Shown: positions 46,550 to 60,133 of the stretch, in pieces
Numbering within the stretch: the stretch's first letter is position 1
Layout of the letters: every line of letters begins with the position of its first letter
Source of the DNA: Stichopus chloronotus
Lineage: Eukaryota; Echinodermata; Holothuroidea; Aspidochirotida; Stichopodidae
Direction: 5' to 3'
Length of the DNA: 64,000 nucleotides
NCBI GenBank assembly: GCA_021234535.1
Contig: CM037836.1
Coordinates: 20,264,769-20,328,768 of the forward strand
Translations under genes and position numbers: made by a program
The notes under the pieces: model-generated
What the model was told of the DNA's origin: nothing
The model's input: the letters and a program-made list of their open reading frames with translations, nothing else
Databases searched by the model: none

Positions 46550-46990
46550 ATTTTCGCCACCCCTGTGACGAGATTCCTTCCTGTTCTCTCTACCGTTCCA
46601 CTTCCATGTTTACCCATAGTTCACCGCGGGGATCCCGCGGAAACCGATCGTCTGGTCCAATCATCGCCTATGTACAATAGTCTCACCAACAGGATTCTCT
46701 GAACCAATTACAGTCGTTGTTACGAATCCTATGGAATGCGGCCTATGAGGGCACTGTGATGACGTACAACCAGGGAAGAAGATCGACGGTGAGGGGCAAC
46801 GATGGACGATTTTCTCAACCCATCTCTCTAGCCGCCATATATGGCCGTCGGTCGGCAGCGTTTCACTGAGCAGTCAGTCCTCGCCAGACGGCGAGTGCAC
46901 AGTGCTCCATAAAGCATCCTCCTCCATTTCATGGTACACGCGATTCAGCGACAGTGACACAGTGTCTACATAATCGTCATATATACAGCC
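46550..46990. promoter_or_regulatory. CpG-rich block with CCAAT boxes and a perfect CArG box
   Basis: CpG is locally dense in an AT-rich region. CCAAT occurs at 46657 and 46704 and a perfect serum-response-type CArG, CCATATATGG, at 46835-46844. A TCAGTCC initiator-like word lies at 46874, and CCGCGGG-GAT-CCCGCGG forms an inverted repeat at 46624-46640. The block is 7.4 kb upstream of the tropomyosin start codon. It could be an enhancer, a distal promoter with a non-coding leader exon, or an unrelated promoter. Confidence 0.35.
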
Positions 46991-49900
46991 GTAGAGACTG
47001 CGTGGATTTTAATTGGTGACCTGCTGACCTCAACCGATAGGGCAAATTTGTCAATGAACATTCCTGCGAAGTGACGTTGCAATTCGTACTCTCTGAATAG
47101 GTGTCGATGGGATCAAGGTTGCCAGCAGGACCGTATTTCAGCAAGAGATAACTGTTTTGCAGTCATGCGGATGGGTGGTGCATTCACCAGTAACATTAAA
47201 ACTGCATTAACGGCATGCACGTAATAGTAGGACATAAAAGCCTTCTAAATTCAGAGCAACACATAGATCTAGTGTGCATTTACTCACCCACGATATTAAT
47301 TCATAATACGTCTAGGCCTAGATAAACATTTCTGAAAAATAGATTTCGTCATTTCATTACACCGAGATTTGATGGACCAAGGGGGGGGGGGGCGGATTGA
47401 GGACTAATTGTTAGTCCATTTGGCCCTACCAAGATATGCATTTGTAAAACAAACTTCGGCGTCCATTAGATACGGTACTTTTCAATGTCATACATATACT
47501 TTTACAATTTTATTTCGTGGTTTGTTTTCCACCATAACTATGTTTCTTCCTTGCAGCCAAAATCCCTCCAATGATGGGAACACTGCAACCTGAATGCGCA
47601 TCAAAATGCATGTAAATACCGTGAACAGCAGGCACAGAGAGCTGTATAAAATGTATGCCAAGAACGTAAAGCAAAATCTAATGCAGATATACGGCGTTAT
47701 ATAAATAAACCTTTCATGATCAATGGAAATATGGATAATGGAAATATGCTCATCACATCAGCTTTTATTATCATCAGATTTATTATCTTCTTTTCTTTAC
47801 TTCTTTAAAGTCTTTTCCTTGTTGATGGGGAAGTAGTTGGCCAAGTTTCATTATCCATCTCAAAACTGACAAGACTGAGCGATTAGCAACCGTTGAATTT
47901 CCGCACCTGACATTAGGCCTATGGATATGTTCTTTGTCGGATCAATGCAAAGGCTACTGTCAAGCGAGTGTCCTACTACTGCCTGTGACCTGAATTAAAC
48001 TGAGCCTGTAATACCCACGTTAAAGTATGTATTCACTGGCATTCTTGACGTTGCATATGATGTATACATCTTCATGAGATAACATCGACAGAATAATGTA
48101 TCGTCACACCTTCATCCTCGCCGCAGCAGCATGTAGTATGACAGCTATTCGAGGAACGTAATGTTACACATTGATCCTCGTATCATTGCATGTTTATCGG
48201 TCCTCAGAAGATCACCAGACAAAATTCCAGTTAAAAGGAGCTGTAAATAAAAAAAGGATGATTTTTTTTTTTTTTTTGAGTCATTTGTAATTTGTTTTTC
48301 TATTTGCTGTCACACTTTGTGCACACCTGTGAGAATAGCCATGGAGGTACTCCACTCGAGAGGTCGTCTTTTCTATGTCAGGAGGACTTTGCAATAATCA
48401 ACTTTTTCCTGGCACAATAATGTGTGTTCAAATGGAAGTCATTTCAATGTTTAAGCATTGGAGTCTGTGAAAATTGTTGAAATTTCACTCAAATCTGTAA
48501 AATAAGTATTATTTAGTGATGTAGTTCGATGGACTTTCTAATTAAAATATCATATCAAATATCAATGTAATGGGTAATTAAGAAGTAAATCAAATTATAC
48601 ACACCTTTATTGGACACTGGTGTACCCACATGTATAGAGTATGATGCAACACTGTTGTGGAAAAAAGCGTTTCTTTCATTGACTTTGCTTCATTCACTAT
48701 GGCATCATATGTCATTGTGTGAAATTTAACTCACTACTGGTTCATGGAAGATTGTACTGAAGTCCGGCTACAATTTCATTTTCCACCCCTCCCCCCCCCC
48801 CCTCCTCTTCCCCTTGCGAAGTATAAATGTTACCGTGACTGAAAATGTGCTAACGTTCAGTCAACACACGTTCATTACCATATATCATGTAAGTCATTAT
48901 GTAAGTTTTGCCTGAATTGAATGGCATTTTTGTTGTTACATGAAAAAGCGACCGACTCATTGCTGTGGTTGAAAGAGCCGCAGAACGCTATCCTTACTTC
49001 ATGTGGCATTGCAACCTGCATTGGTATCAATTCCAAAATCGCCAATTTAAATCGTTCTGGGCATTTCGTATTAAAGTTTGAAAAAGAAAAATGTCATGCC
49101 CATTCGCATCGTCGATATTTTTTTTTTTTTTTGAATCTTAGTTTAAAGACGTATTATAGTCGAGAGTGTCGCTTTAAGTAAGGATATTTATTAATTTACA
49201 CTCATCCTTATTATCCAATCCTGTATTTATATATCTTTTTTTCAAAAAATAAAAAAGAATACTGCTGTTTGCATCCGTTGCTCGGTTCAACCGCGTACCC
49301 TTCAGGTCCTGCATCATGAATATCTCTCTTGTATAAATAATCTTCGATTGTTTTCAAACCCACACCCCTCCGTTGTAGAACAGACTGAGACGATCGTCCA
49401 TCCATACGATGCTATAAATACGTAATGAAATTACTCCGGCATTCCACGAGCAGAAGAAACAAGACGACTCTGTAACGTGGTGTGTATTGCTAGTAACAAT
49501 TCTTTAATTTATGGCCATCCGTGGCCATGCATCAACGGCGGACGGACTGATCTTCGAAGAATTCCCGCTATGTTTAGTTGATATGTGTGTATCCCATGCC
49601 CTACATATGTGCCTTGATTTAAAGTTGACGAGAGAGATTAGAGACCAATCGGTGACGTCATGTACTCATAAAAGGGAAATTTTTGCACTTCGGATGGATA
49701 TCATGTTACTTCAGAAGTCACTTTTTTTACAGGACCGTAATTTGTGTTCTTTTGCGCAAAGAGCTTTGCATTATTTTTTTTACATGTTTGTCATTTTCGC
49801 CATTTTGTCCATCACAGTATTCCAGTCTATCATACAAGCGGGTATTATAATATGGTTACAGCAGGCCTAGTGCTGTAATAAGGTATCGCAGAATTGATGA

Positions 49901-52900
49901 ATCCAGTTTGGGACCATTGCGTTCAAGGAAGTAGATATCTTTTCAACCTTTGCGAGTATGCATCCGGAACCCAGAAACTGCCCACGCAAGGTGTGCACAT
50001 GGGACCCAGGGGCACCCCAGGTGGGGGTTCATCAGGGCAGAGTCCCTGTTGGGGTCCAGGGGCAAAGACCCCGGAATGTCCAAGGTTTCAATGTCTCAAA
50101 AACCCAGGGAAAACTGTTTGTATGCGTTAGATTTCAGAGGTGATGTTCTTACGCATTGGCATAAAAAATACATAAAGGGAAAGACTCTTTAGTTAGAATA
50201 CCTGATTATTTGTACATTTATGCCTTGAAAATAATGCAAACGTCTTGCAATAAACAAATTTGCGTTTAGAAGTAGAGCTCGTTAGGAGCGCTGAAATGAT
50301 AGATTACCCTGCCCTGTACATTATCATGTCACATTTTACTCGCTTTTTTCATCAATTTACAAGCGACTCCTCTCATACTGAAGAGGGCGTCTTTAACTTC
50401 CATTTGCTTCGTCTAAGTTATTTGAGTTGTGTTGAGTAATTTGAGCTGTGCCTCAAAACGTGGGAGGTATTTCAACGGTGCAACGGTAAATACACATCTG
50501 TAAAGACCACGAAATGTGAACAATGCACGTTTGTTATACTTTGAAGCAGCTGTGTTAATGTACATGAAGATAGAATAGATGACCTAGCTTTCACGTTTCG
50601 CGTGCATAATGTCGTGATAGGCTGGTGCTACCGTCTTCTGATGATGCCACTCCACGGTGGGAGGAGAATGTGTGGAATTCACCGTACTCAGGCAAATCAT
50701 AAATCTACAGCAGAGAGGTAACCTTCCAATTAGTCAGTGTTATATTTGCATGTTAAACTGAAATTGATATAGAATCGTCCCAGCTTGACTTGGTACTGTT
50801 GGTTATATTCTTGTTTCTCCCTCTGAGTGTAAACTAGGCAGTATAGGCTCGATATTATCTGGGCGTGTTTGCGGATAAACCGCTTGCTTGTCAAATTGGA
50901 GCCACTGTAACTGAAAACGAAACTCACAGAAACAAGATACTCGAAAACCCTGTATCATGATAGCACACTTTACAGGTCCATACAGGAAAACTACGAAAGC
51001 CTACTAGTGACATGCAAATGAAACTTATCAGTTCCTTACAACAAATTAATAATTCGTAACTGCAAATTAGTAATTTCTTTTTACAAATTATTTTTTATTG
51101 CAAATTTGTGCCAACAAAGTACTTATTTATAAGAATAGGCCCAACTTTAACTTGCATGGTGGTAACAGGCTTTGACGGGGAACATATGATTGCAGTAAAA
51201 GAATCGTACTCGACAGAACGTCGTACAAAAATGCTAACCCAGCTGACACCGAGGGGATCGTAGAGAGACAAGGTACTGACGGGGGAGACAAAAATTTCTC
51301 TGGGAGCGACTATTACTAGCATTATCTTGCCAGTTTTAGTCCGTTTTCACTTTGTTAACGTGTTCGTCTTGAGTGCATCGAGTTAGTCCAGTTCCATCTA
51401 AAGATGAAAATTCAGGAACATAAGTTACTGTAAACATATTGCACCATTTTGCTTCTAAGCACTCTTGGCTATTAAAAAGAAATACTTCGAAAGGGATGAA
51501 ATCCCCGCGACCCCCCCCCCCCCCCCAGAACGGGGGTCACTTGGGTGCTGCGGCTAAGTTCACAACTGACTAGGTTGCCCACCTTCCTCCACATGTCTAC
51601 GGCCCCTTTAACGAAATAAACATGCATGGACAGTGGGTGCTGCCGCCTGGTCAATCAGATGTTAACGATAATTACTATTCGGATTACGTAAACAGTCTCA
51701 CATTAGCTTATATAGAAGATAGGTCTCTCATCGTTCAGATATTCTTTCACTTGGCTAAAACCAGCCGCTGTTTGAAACGAGCGTATACACGTTTAAATGC
51801 GTACTCCTGCAGACGCACTAAAATTTTAAAGAAATTGCGTATGCCTTCATTTAAAGAAATAAGCAGTCACCCCAACTTTACTTTGATCTCATCGGGTCAA
51901 TCTTGCAAATCTCTTGCAAATCTTTTCTCTTATACCTTACAAGCATATTTCATGATGTTTTAAACTACTACGTGTTCACGGTTTACGAATAACTTGCACA
52001 TATTTACCAATCTAGTGACAAATACATGTGATTCAAAGGAGCCATACATAATGAGGGTGGGCTAATATACTAATAATAACTTGATAATTGCCATTTTCCC
52101 CTTTGAGTAGTAATGTACGCTATGTTGTGAGACTACTTCAAAGGTTAATAAAAAAAACAAGGTTTACCGGGATGGGGTAGGGGTGTTGGAAGCTAATAAT
52201 ACGTCCCGAAATTAACTTTTCAAATGAGAGACATGCTTAAATCAACCACAAATCACCAATGAAAGCTCCCCCCCCCCCCCCTTCCTTCAAAGGTTGTATG
52301 TATGGGACAATGAAGACTGAGATATCTGCATTACCAAAAGGGCGGGGGTCAAGTACAACGCGGAAACCTGGTGTGGGGCACGCCAGTAGTAAAACATGAC
52401 GAGTAGCGCTTTAGACCATAACAGCTGGCGACGGGGAAGGGCACGAGATTGTGATATATTATTTCGTTCCCCCCCCCCCCCCCCATCCGTGCGATAAATT
52501 TTCCTACAGTGATAGATTTTCGCTGGCGTTATTAAATATCACTTCACAGACTGAACAATGAACGTGAGTGTTCAGATCCTGACTCGCCTTTCTGCCAACA
52601 TGTTTCAAAGAATGACCTTTAGATCATGTATGCAATGACTTCATGAACTAAAACGGAATAGCTCCACCAGCGGTATTTACCTTATGGTAAGTCATTTCTA
52701 ATGATTTACAAAGAGGAAGTTTGCCAGTCAGTGTCCAATCAGGAAGTTGTAATATGACGCCTTACCATATATGGAACAAGAAAGAAAAAAGCAAAACCGC
52801 AACAGATTAAAACAATGGAAACGGCATTGTTCCTCCTTCAAGGTTTATTTTTTTTGTTTGCTGGACCCACGACTTGATATGTAATTTACACGTGTGCGAC

Positions 52901-55260
52901 AACGTAATAAACAAAATCACATGCTCAAAGTCTACAATGTGAGTCGGTCAAATCATCTTAAACCCATTTCATCCAAAAGTTTAAACTTCTTGTGTTTGGG
53001 AGTTACACCACCACATACAGCCAACGGGTGAAATAAAATCCGATATCTAAATGGTCCTTATTCCTATTTTACATGTGCCCATCCATACTGTGATTTACGA
53101 AGACTAGTCCCTGATGGTGCTGATCAAACTAAAACTGTCTCCACAACAACCATTCCCAAGCAGAAAATAACACACAAGAAAAAACAGCTATTTAAAAATA
53201 ATTCCAAGAGGTGCCAGAATTTGGTATTGTCGCATCAGATCACCATTGCGTGTGCGTTCACATATCATTAATGATGACGCAAGTAAGTTCCTGAGAATAA
53301 CATGTCCACTTCCAGTGCACAGAAAAAGCTCGTATTATTCCATCATTTATTGTTCCTGACGATGTACTACAAAATTCACTCAGTTTAACCACAAATACCA
53401 TGACACTGCTATTTTGAGAACGAAAAAAAAAACATCGTTAAAACAAAAAGCCAACTTGGAATTGATTTCATGTTTAGGATTTCGTACTGATTGAGAATTT
53501 TGTCACAGTTGGTAATGTGTCAAACCTAAAGGACTTCCGCTGTGCACGCACAGAGACAACGGAAATTTTCCCGCAAGAGAACATTAAAGCAAAGTTGACA
53601 CCACACACTTATGATGGGAATGGCATTTTGAAACACTGCAGGGAAAATTTCTGTCGTGACACTTACAACCATCTGAGGCATTTCTCTAGAGAACAGCCCT
53701 AAAGAACAGCTCAGTGAGAAAACTTATGCCTAGTTTTTCTTTTTGTCATGGGTAATCAACCTGCTTTCATGAATGGAAGAATCCTCGAAATACCAGAATC
53801 AATCAATCGATCAATCAACTTCCACGGAATTTGTCTTGCGCAATGTATCACTTACGTGCACGTAATACCATTAACAAGTCAAAACATGAAGAAACCATTT
53901 GAGTGAAATAATTTACAAAAGCAGGATGAAAGAAACTGAAGGAATAGAACACCGAGATTAACTGCATTGTCCGGTCTACGCTACAGTCCGATGAAAGAGT
54001 CAATCACAAAAGGGACAGACAGTTTGGAATGGGGGGGGGGGGTGAGGGGATACAAGGTGGTAAGTTGAGGAAATGATCTGGAGAAGAAGATCAATTGTCA
54101 ATCACACACTCCTTTGATTCTTCTTTTTCCCCTTTGTTTTAGATTGAAAGTACTATCATTGCTACTGTAACAAACAACGTTAACAAAAATAAACTTGACT
54201 GTGCAGAGCGTTTTCAAAGCTACAAGACAGGATGCGGTTTTACACATGAAAACTGTGCACTATTAAACAAAAGTACCACATGAACAACAAGGAAACTGGT
54301 GTAGTCATGACGACGAGAAACAAACTGTACATGAGTCAAAGCTTAAGCAATCAAGTAAATAAAAGTTACTTACAATAACCCTCTCCCACCCCCAACAAAA
54401 AATATATATACACACATATATATTTATGATATATATCTATAGCAGACACCCTTTCGACATTTCCAACTGTTAAAACTTCCACTTTTTTAAGAGACCAAAC
54501 CATCTTTTGTCAAATTCCTGTTTTAGTTAAATTCACTTCGTTTTTACAAAGTTTGATGTCAAAAACGTTTTCACTGACATCCTGGGCGAATGATGACACA
54601 GTATGCAGCAGCTTACATGTGAATGCTTGACCACCGAAGTTTTGGTCATCTGGGGATTGATGCAGCCAAACTTTTTACTGCTAAACTCTTCTAACGTTGA
54701 TGTCCCGAAGAAAACAATTTGACAGAAAAAAAAAATTCACAAGGAAATCATGACCTCAACCATCATGCTGGCTTCTTCCAGTTGTCATTTTTTTAACTTC
54801 ACTCACTTTCACTCATTTTAAGTTCAAGTTCCACAAACTATTTCATCACTTCAGTCATGCTCCAAATTCACACAGGACTGAACTTTTGGTGAAATAATTT
54901 TGTGAGTCCTTTGCAACAATGAAAAATGAAAAACAGTAAAATTTTTATGTCATTCCTCTTAGAACGAAATGTGTGTTTTTGTGCATGTAACACTGGAAAC
55001 CAGGGAAATGGAGTATTGTCGAAAGAACACAACAAAAGAAAACAATGATCAAGAATTATCTGAGATTAGAAGCTGGGCAACTCGAATGTCCAATTGTAAA
55101 CTCTGACAGTTTGATACACTTGGACAACAAATTAGACCAACCAACCAACCAATTGGTTGAATTTATCACTGGGCTGGTCTCATTCCCTCCCAGTTTGTGT
55201 TACTTTTAAACATCATCTTCCTGGACCCATCAGTCTCTCCTCCTGAAATAAAACAGAACA

Positions 55261-55304
55261 CTCCCTTCCGAGGAGTATGAAACTCCCTTCCGAGGAGTAT
55301 GAAA
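55261..55304. repeat. 22-bp exact tandem duplication
   Basis: CTCCCTTCCGAGGAGTATGA plus AA is present twice in direct succession. A further loose duplication of ATGGTACATGCCAA follows at about 55512 and 55539. Confidence 0.9.
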
Positions 55305-55928
55305 CTCAAGCACAATGCTCATAAAGGAACAACAAGATACACCTGAAACAATTTTCATGACTGGCCAACCACAATGTCCATGTGCAGTAGGCAAAAAAGA
55401 TGGATTACTATGAAAGAAACAATTTGCCAAAGACCCAAATGTTATGGAGGATGAAATCTGTGATGGTATGTATCACCAAGGGTTAACATTTCACACACAA
55501 AGAAAGAAAAAAATGGTACATGCCAACGAAAGAAAGAAATGGTACATGCCAAACTATGACATACTAAAGAATGCAACAACAAGATTGATGAAAGTACTAA
55601 CGACAGTATCAAAGACAATCATGAACAGCTAATGTTGATTTTACGACATGTGGAAACATTTCCTTAAAGACAAAACTGAAACATCTCTGGCAGCTTCTCC
55701 AGCCTATTTCATCAATTCTGACCAACAACTTCTATAAATGTGAAAATAGTAACCTGACATGCCTACAAGGTATTGAAGAATTTCTTTACAAATTTAAATA
55801 AAAAAAAAATTCTCTTTTCACATTTCCCAGAAGTAGCAAACCACTTAGATATGTTTGTCACGGTGGTTCTTAAGATAGGTGGGGAAATGCGACTGACAAT
55901 GTCACTTCATTCTGTAACAGTTGTTTTC

Positions 55929-55934
55929 TTTATT
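55929..55934 (-). terminator. Candidate poly(A) signal of the ZFR gene
   Basis: AATAAA on the minus strand lies 516 nt downstream of the ZFR stop codon. Other AATAAA words occur farther on, for example at 53346 and 52847, so a longer 3' end is equally possible. Confidence 0.3.
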
Positions 55935-56449
55935 TTTTTTCACCAAGGTTTATGACAGATATAACACCAACATTTAAACATCCTGGCGATAACCATGATG
56001 AATAACATATCAGCTATGGAGGTTATTCACGTGATCTCATTGCCTTTCAATTTGGCATATTGGTCATCACTGCCCATGGGCAGAAGGGGTGGTATCGATA
56101 TGCACACATGCATGACAGGGCATCAGTTACAATGTTGTACAATGGACGCCTGGCTATAAAAATAGAGACATGCAAAGCTCAGTAATGTCAGTGAATTAAC
56201 TCTATTGAATCCTGAGAGCTGTGTCTTGCTCGGAGAGAATGGGAACAGGCTACGTGGCTCTTTCTCAGAATATGTCTCACTTTTGTCCTCCTCAGGAGGT
56301 TATCCTGATGACTTGGGACACCTTGACAGGAAGGAATTACAACTTGGTAAAGATAAAGAGAGAAAGAACAAGGACTGCTATTTACAGGCTACATAACTAC
56401 AGAACAATATCAATAAGACTTCTGGTAACTGACTGGTAACCGAGTGGGT

Positions 56450-56529
56450 TTACTTCGTTGCCTCTGCTTCGGCAGATGACGTCCCTTCACTGCCTCCGGC
56501 TTCTCCATCCTTCTTGTCTTTCTTACCAT
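56450..56529 (-). CDS. ZFR: ZFR last coding exon with stop codon
   Basis: The acceptor tcctcag is followed by AT, completing an aspartate codon with the G of the previous exon. Then come 25 codons reading GKKDKKDGEAGGSEGTSSAE and AEATK, and TAA. GKKDKKD matches the C-terminus of vertebrate ZFR, where only a few residues follow; here the tail is longer and rich in Ala, Glu, Gly and Ser. The intron before it is 1.9 kb. Confidence 0.92.
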
Positions 56530-58422
56530 CTGAGGAGGAAAACGAAAGGCATCAACAGGTAAGGATGATTTCCGTAAAATCAAAGTATGACTGGTTTTTT
56601 TTGAGTAACCGATATTATCTTGAACAGGACAAAGACAATTAAATGGACCACACAGTATGACGGTGAATCTACTGGACAACAGTTACACTACTGTTATCTG
56701 GAACTTTGAGAACATCTGTGGTTTCAAAGGTCATGTGGGTTGAGAGGGACACTGATGAACGACAGTTACACTGCCACTTTCGGGAACCATGAAGGGCATA
56801 AGCGTTTGAATGGTTCGCCAGTTGATAGTGAAACTCGTAAGGAAACAGTACACAAGTATTACCTAGACCAACCAGGACCTTGAAAATCAAACAATTTGCA
56901 TTCAGTAACACTTGCGATGAACCAGTGTCGAGGCATGGAAAAGGGGGCGGCATTGAACATACTGCATCAGATTGAAACAACAAGACACCGAATACTGCCA
57001 AGCAAATACTATCACAAAGAGTCGGAATTGGGGTGGCTAAGGTGACCTAAGGAACGATGTATGGAATAGACAGGAAGTGAAAGTTAAAAATGTGTTCATT
57101 CAAACAATCAGGAGAGGCGGTTTAGGTAAGCCAGGTTTAGGTCTTACTCTTTCAGATGTGCACATATCCATCATTCAGAGCAAAGAGAAGTTGACTTCTA
57201 GTGGCAATGCCACTGTTCATTCCTCACAGTCAGAACATGAGATGCCGTAATCTTTCCTTCTTTCCTGTCTATTTCTTTTTCTGCAATTTCCTTCAGGTGA
57301 ACTGAACATTAGCCAAATGTTTGGGGCAGTACTTACACATATGGCATTTACGCCGGTGCAGCGTTCAAACTGAAACCCAAGCTTACCAAGCTTACTACTG
57401 TGAGCATACATGGGTGAAATTTCATGTAAAAGGTAAGTAAAACTGTTTTTAAATTGCTTTGAATTGTTCAGACATTCTAGATGATCAGAAGAAAGGACAG
57501 AGGTTTCCAAGGGGCAAAACTCTGTGGACATTCTGGCATGCAATTGACCTTACCTATGGGAATAACGTCCAAGTAAGGTCATCCATATTAATGGCACAGA
57601 CTTGTCTACACTCATTTGAGATGGGTAACTTATGACCACTTTTCACCTTTAAATTTGTCTTTTTCAGAAACTTCAGGCTGTTCCCTAAACGCAAACACTG
57701 TCTGTATCTCTGTTCACACATTACCAGCTGCAGTGTGCTGACGGAGTCAATCTCTGATGCACTGTATGTAAGCAGAGCCAATCATTTTTCACCAGTTAGA
57801 TGAAACTATACATTACTGAATGTAAACACACCTTTGCGATTAAGCCAACACTTTTACAATGTAACGATGTAACAATGACTTTTCCAGGACCAAATAAAAG
57901 AATTTCTATCGCCTTCCTCCCCACATCTTATATGACGTTCTCAAGTACAACAGCAAAGGACAAAAGCAATATGAGATGAATTAATTTTTGATACCACGGG
58001 TGAGAGCACATTTTGATCTTACAAGCGTGAAACAATTAATATCACTTTGTGAAAATTTTCGTGACACTTTTTCAGGTCTTCAAATGATTTCCCTGAATTT
58101 CAAAACTTTTACAGGCCTTGTTTTTTCCTTAATTTTCATTTCATTCCATTCAAAATTTTCTACACTTCCATGACTTTTCCGGGTTTTCTGTAACCCTGAC
58201 GTATTATCTGAGGAGGTGATGGACTGTAGACTTTATTGGACACCTGTGAAAGGGCACAATTTTTATTTCACCTGTTATTCCATCCATATACATGCATTCA
58301 AATGCAATATTTAATTCTGAGAGAAAGAAGTTCAACCGATCAAAGATAGCAGAGGAAGGGAGAATTACGAGGAGCTTGTTGTGGCTACAGAATGGAGGCG
58401 GTGGCAATTTTGGTCAACTCAC
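56530..58422 (-). other. Last ZFR intron
   Basis: This is 1.9 kb without a recognised exon. Several ORFs of 60 to 110 codons occur on both strands but lack family signatures. No strong repeat was seen. Confidence 0.7.
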
Positions 58423-58564
58423 CAGATCCTTCCTGGCCCGTCTCATTATCATCCCTCCTTCTCTTACGGTTGTTGAATCTTCTGAAGTTGCGCTGTTGGG
58501 AATACAGAGGCTCCATGTTGAGTACTTTGTGCACCTGGCGGAACACGATCAACCGGAGTGCATG
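58423..58564 (-). CDS. ZFR: ZFR exon encoding the DZF end and basic tail
   Basis: After the acceptor attcccag come 47 codons plus one base, starting HALRLIVFRQVHKVLNMEPL and ending ETGQEGS, then the donor gtgagt. HALRLxxFRQxHKVLxMxPL closes the DZF domain. The next stretch, RFNNRKRRRDDNE, matches the NNRKRRRDS tail of ZFR and probably serves as a nuclear localisation signal (inference). ILF3 instead continues to double-stranded RNA-binding domains, which are absent here. Confidence 0.96.
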
Positions 58565-58848
58565 CTGGGAATGCGAATAGGAAGAAAAAGACATGAAGAA
58601 TTGTGAATATCTACCACTGGGAAAATCCCCCTAAAAAAAAAACAACCACTGTCCTTCATATTGTTCTGTGCTTATGATTTTTGCTAGAATACTGATTTGC
58701 ACCAAAATTTGTGTCTAAATCATACATCAATATTACTGAAATGGTGATCAGAAAGATAAAAAGTGTGAGCACAGATGGAAAGATGGTGGATTGCCAACCA
58801 GCGAGATGACTCTGTGAAGCAGGAAGAAAAGAAGCAAGTGATCCTCAC

Positions 58849-58946
58849 CTGAGCACTAGCTGTGATTTCTTCCTTCTGTTGTGGTGTGGCAATGTCGAGA
58901 ACATCGGTGTCTTCCCGTTCGCACGGATCATAGATGCCAGGACCAC
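58849..58946 (-). CDS. ZFR: ZFR exon encoding DZF segment 3
   Basis: Ninety-eight nt encode GPGIYDPCEREDTDVLDI and then ATPQQKEEITASAQ. GPGxxDPCExxxTDxLxxxxxQQxExITxSAQ is one of the best conserved blocks of the ZFR/ILF3 family. The acceptor is ccatag and the donor gtgagg. The flanking introns are only 165 and 284 nt, much shorter than elsewhere in the window. Confidence 0.96.
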
Positions 58947-59037
58947 CTATGGATGGAAAACACACACCACCTTTAATACCACACTTTCATAAGTGAAACT
59001 TTCACAAAGTTTGCAAACCATCCTGGGTAAAAGCTCA

Positions 59038-59385
<348 letters not shown>

Positions 59386-60133
59386 TTAAGTTAAAATGTA
59401 TGTTTACTGACATAACAACACCAAAGAGTACACATCAGGTATTTCATGAACACAGATGGCTTCCCTTTGCAGGTTCTTTGTCACGTATTGATACTGCCCA
59501 TACTGGCAATATTAAACCCAATATCGGTTGATTACAGTATAATGGCAAAACTGAGGAGTGACTGTCTCCAAATTAGAACCAGACCCCTCTGTCACTCTGA
59601 AATTTTGAGACACTTGCGACAAACTTTCACCAAAGTTACGCTGCCAAGAAACACTTCCATGATCGACGAGGACTGTCAAAACATCGGAAACTTAGGAGCA
59701 GCCCTGTGAAGGGTAACGATCTCTGAAGCGCATTGACCAAACGCGGTGTGATCCCTGACTCCCAAAGTGTGGGGACCATGACATTAAATGAAAAAAAATA
59801 AAAAAGGACCTGCCGTGTTTGGAGAGCAAAAAATCGATGGGTTTAGTCAAAATGCTACCGACAGTCGACTGCAGAGAGCAAAGCAGAATGTCACTGGTAA
59901 CAGAAATGGAAAAATCACACTAAATGAAAAAAAAGACTTTGACTCAAAAGAATCTGTCAGCAGTGTAGCTTCCTGCTGATCAGCAAGCACTAAAACACGT
60001 GGGCGCTTTTCCAGACTGGCAAAGAGTTCATACGGAAGAAAAATGCGTTTTTGGTTTTTTAGGCAAAAGTATTTTGCAGGTAAGAAAAAAAAATGTAAAA
60101 TAGAATTTACTCTGTTGAAAAGATTAATCTATA

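Larger units (their letters stand above)
39361..56449. other. Intergenic region between the tropomyosin promoter and the ZFR 3' end
   Basis: This is 17 kb without a convincing gene. Contents named separately are the 158-bp foldback element (39795), a 76-bp duplication (41674), transposon-like ORFs (41831 and 43593), a tRNA-like sequence (42729), TAGGCCTA clusters and a LINE end (43.0-44.0 kb), a CpG-rich block (46.55-47.0 kb) and poly-C/G runs at 47381, 48791, 51511, 52268, 52469 and 54031. The 48-55 kb part is plain AT-rich sequence; part of 53-56.4 kb may be ZFR 3' untranslated region. Confidence 0.6.

Noticed and set aside
49511..49870. 119-codon plus-strand ORF with a hydrophobic C-terminus
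   Set aside because: No start context, splice sites, homology or neighbouring exon; composition fits random AT-rich sequence.
49894..50192. Three overlapping plus-strand ORFs in a GC-rich patch
   Set aside because: All three frames are open because the patch is rich in GGGACCC/CCAGGGG words; likely a repeat fragment, not a gene.
57217..57781. Minus-strand ORFs of 108 and 75 codons within the last ZFR intron
   Set aside because: They lie between exons whose phases already join perfectly and show no similarity to ZFR.
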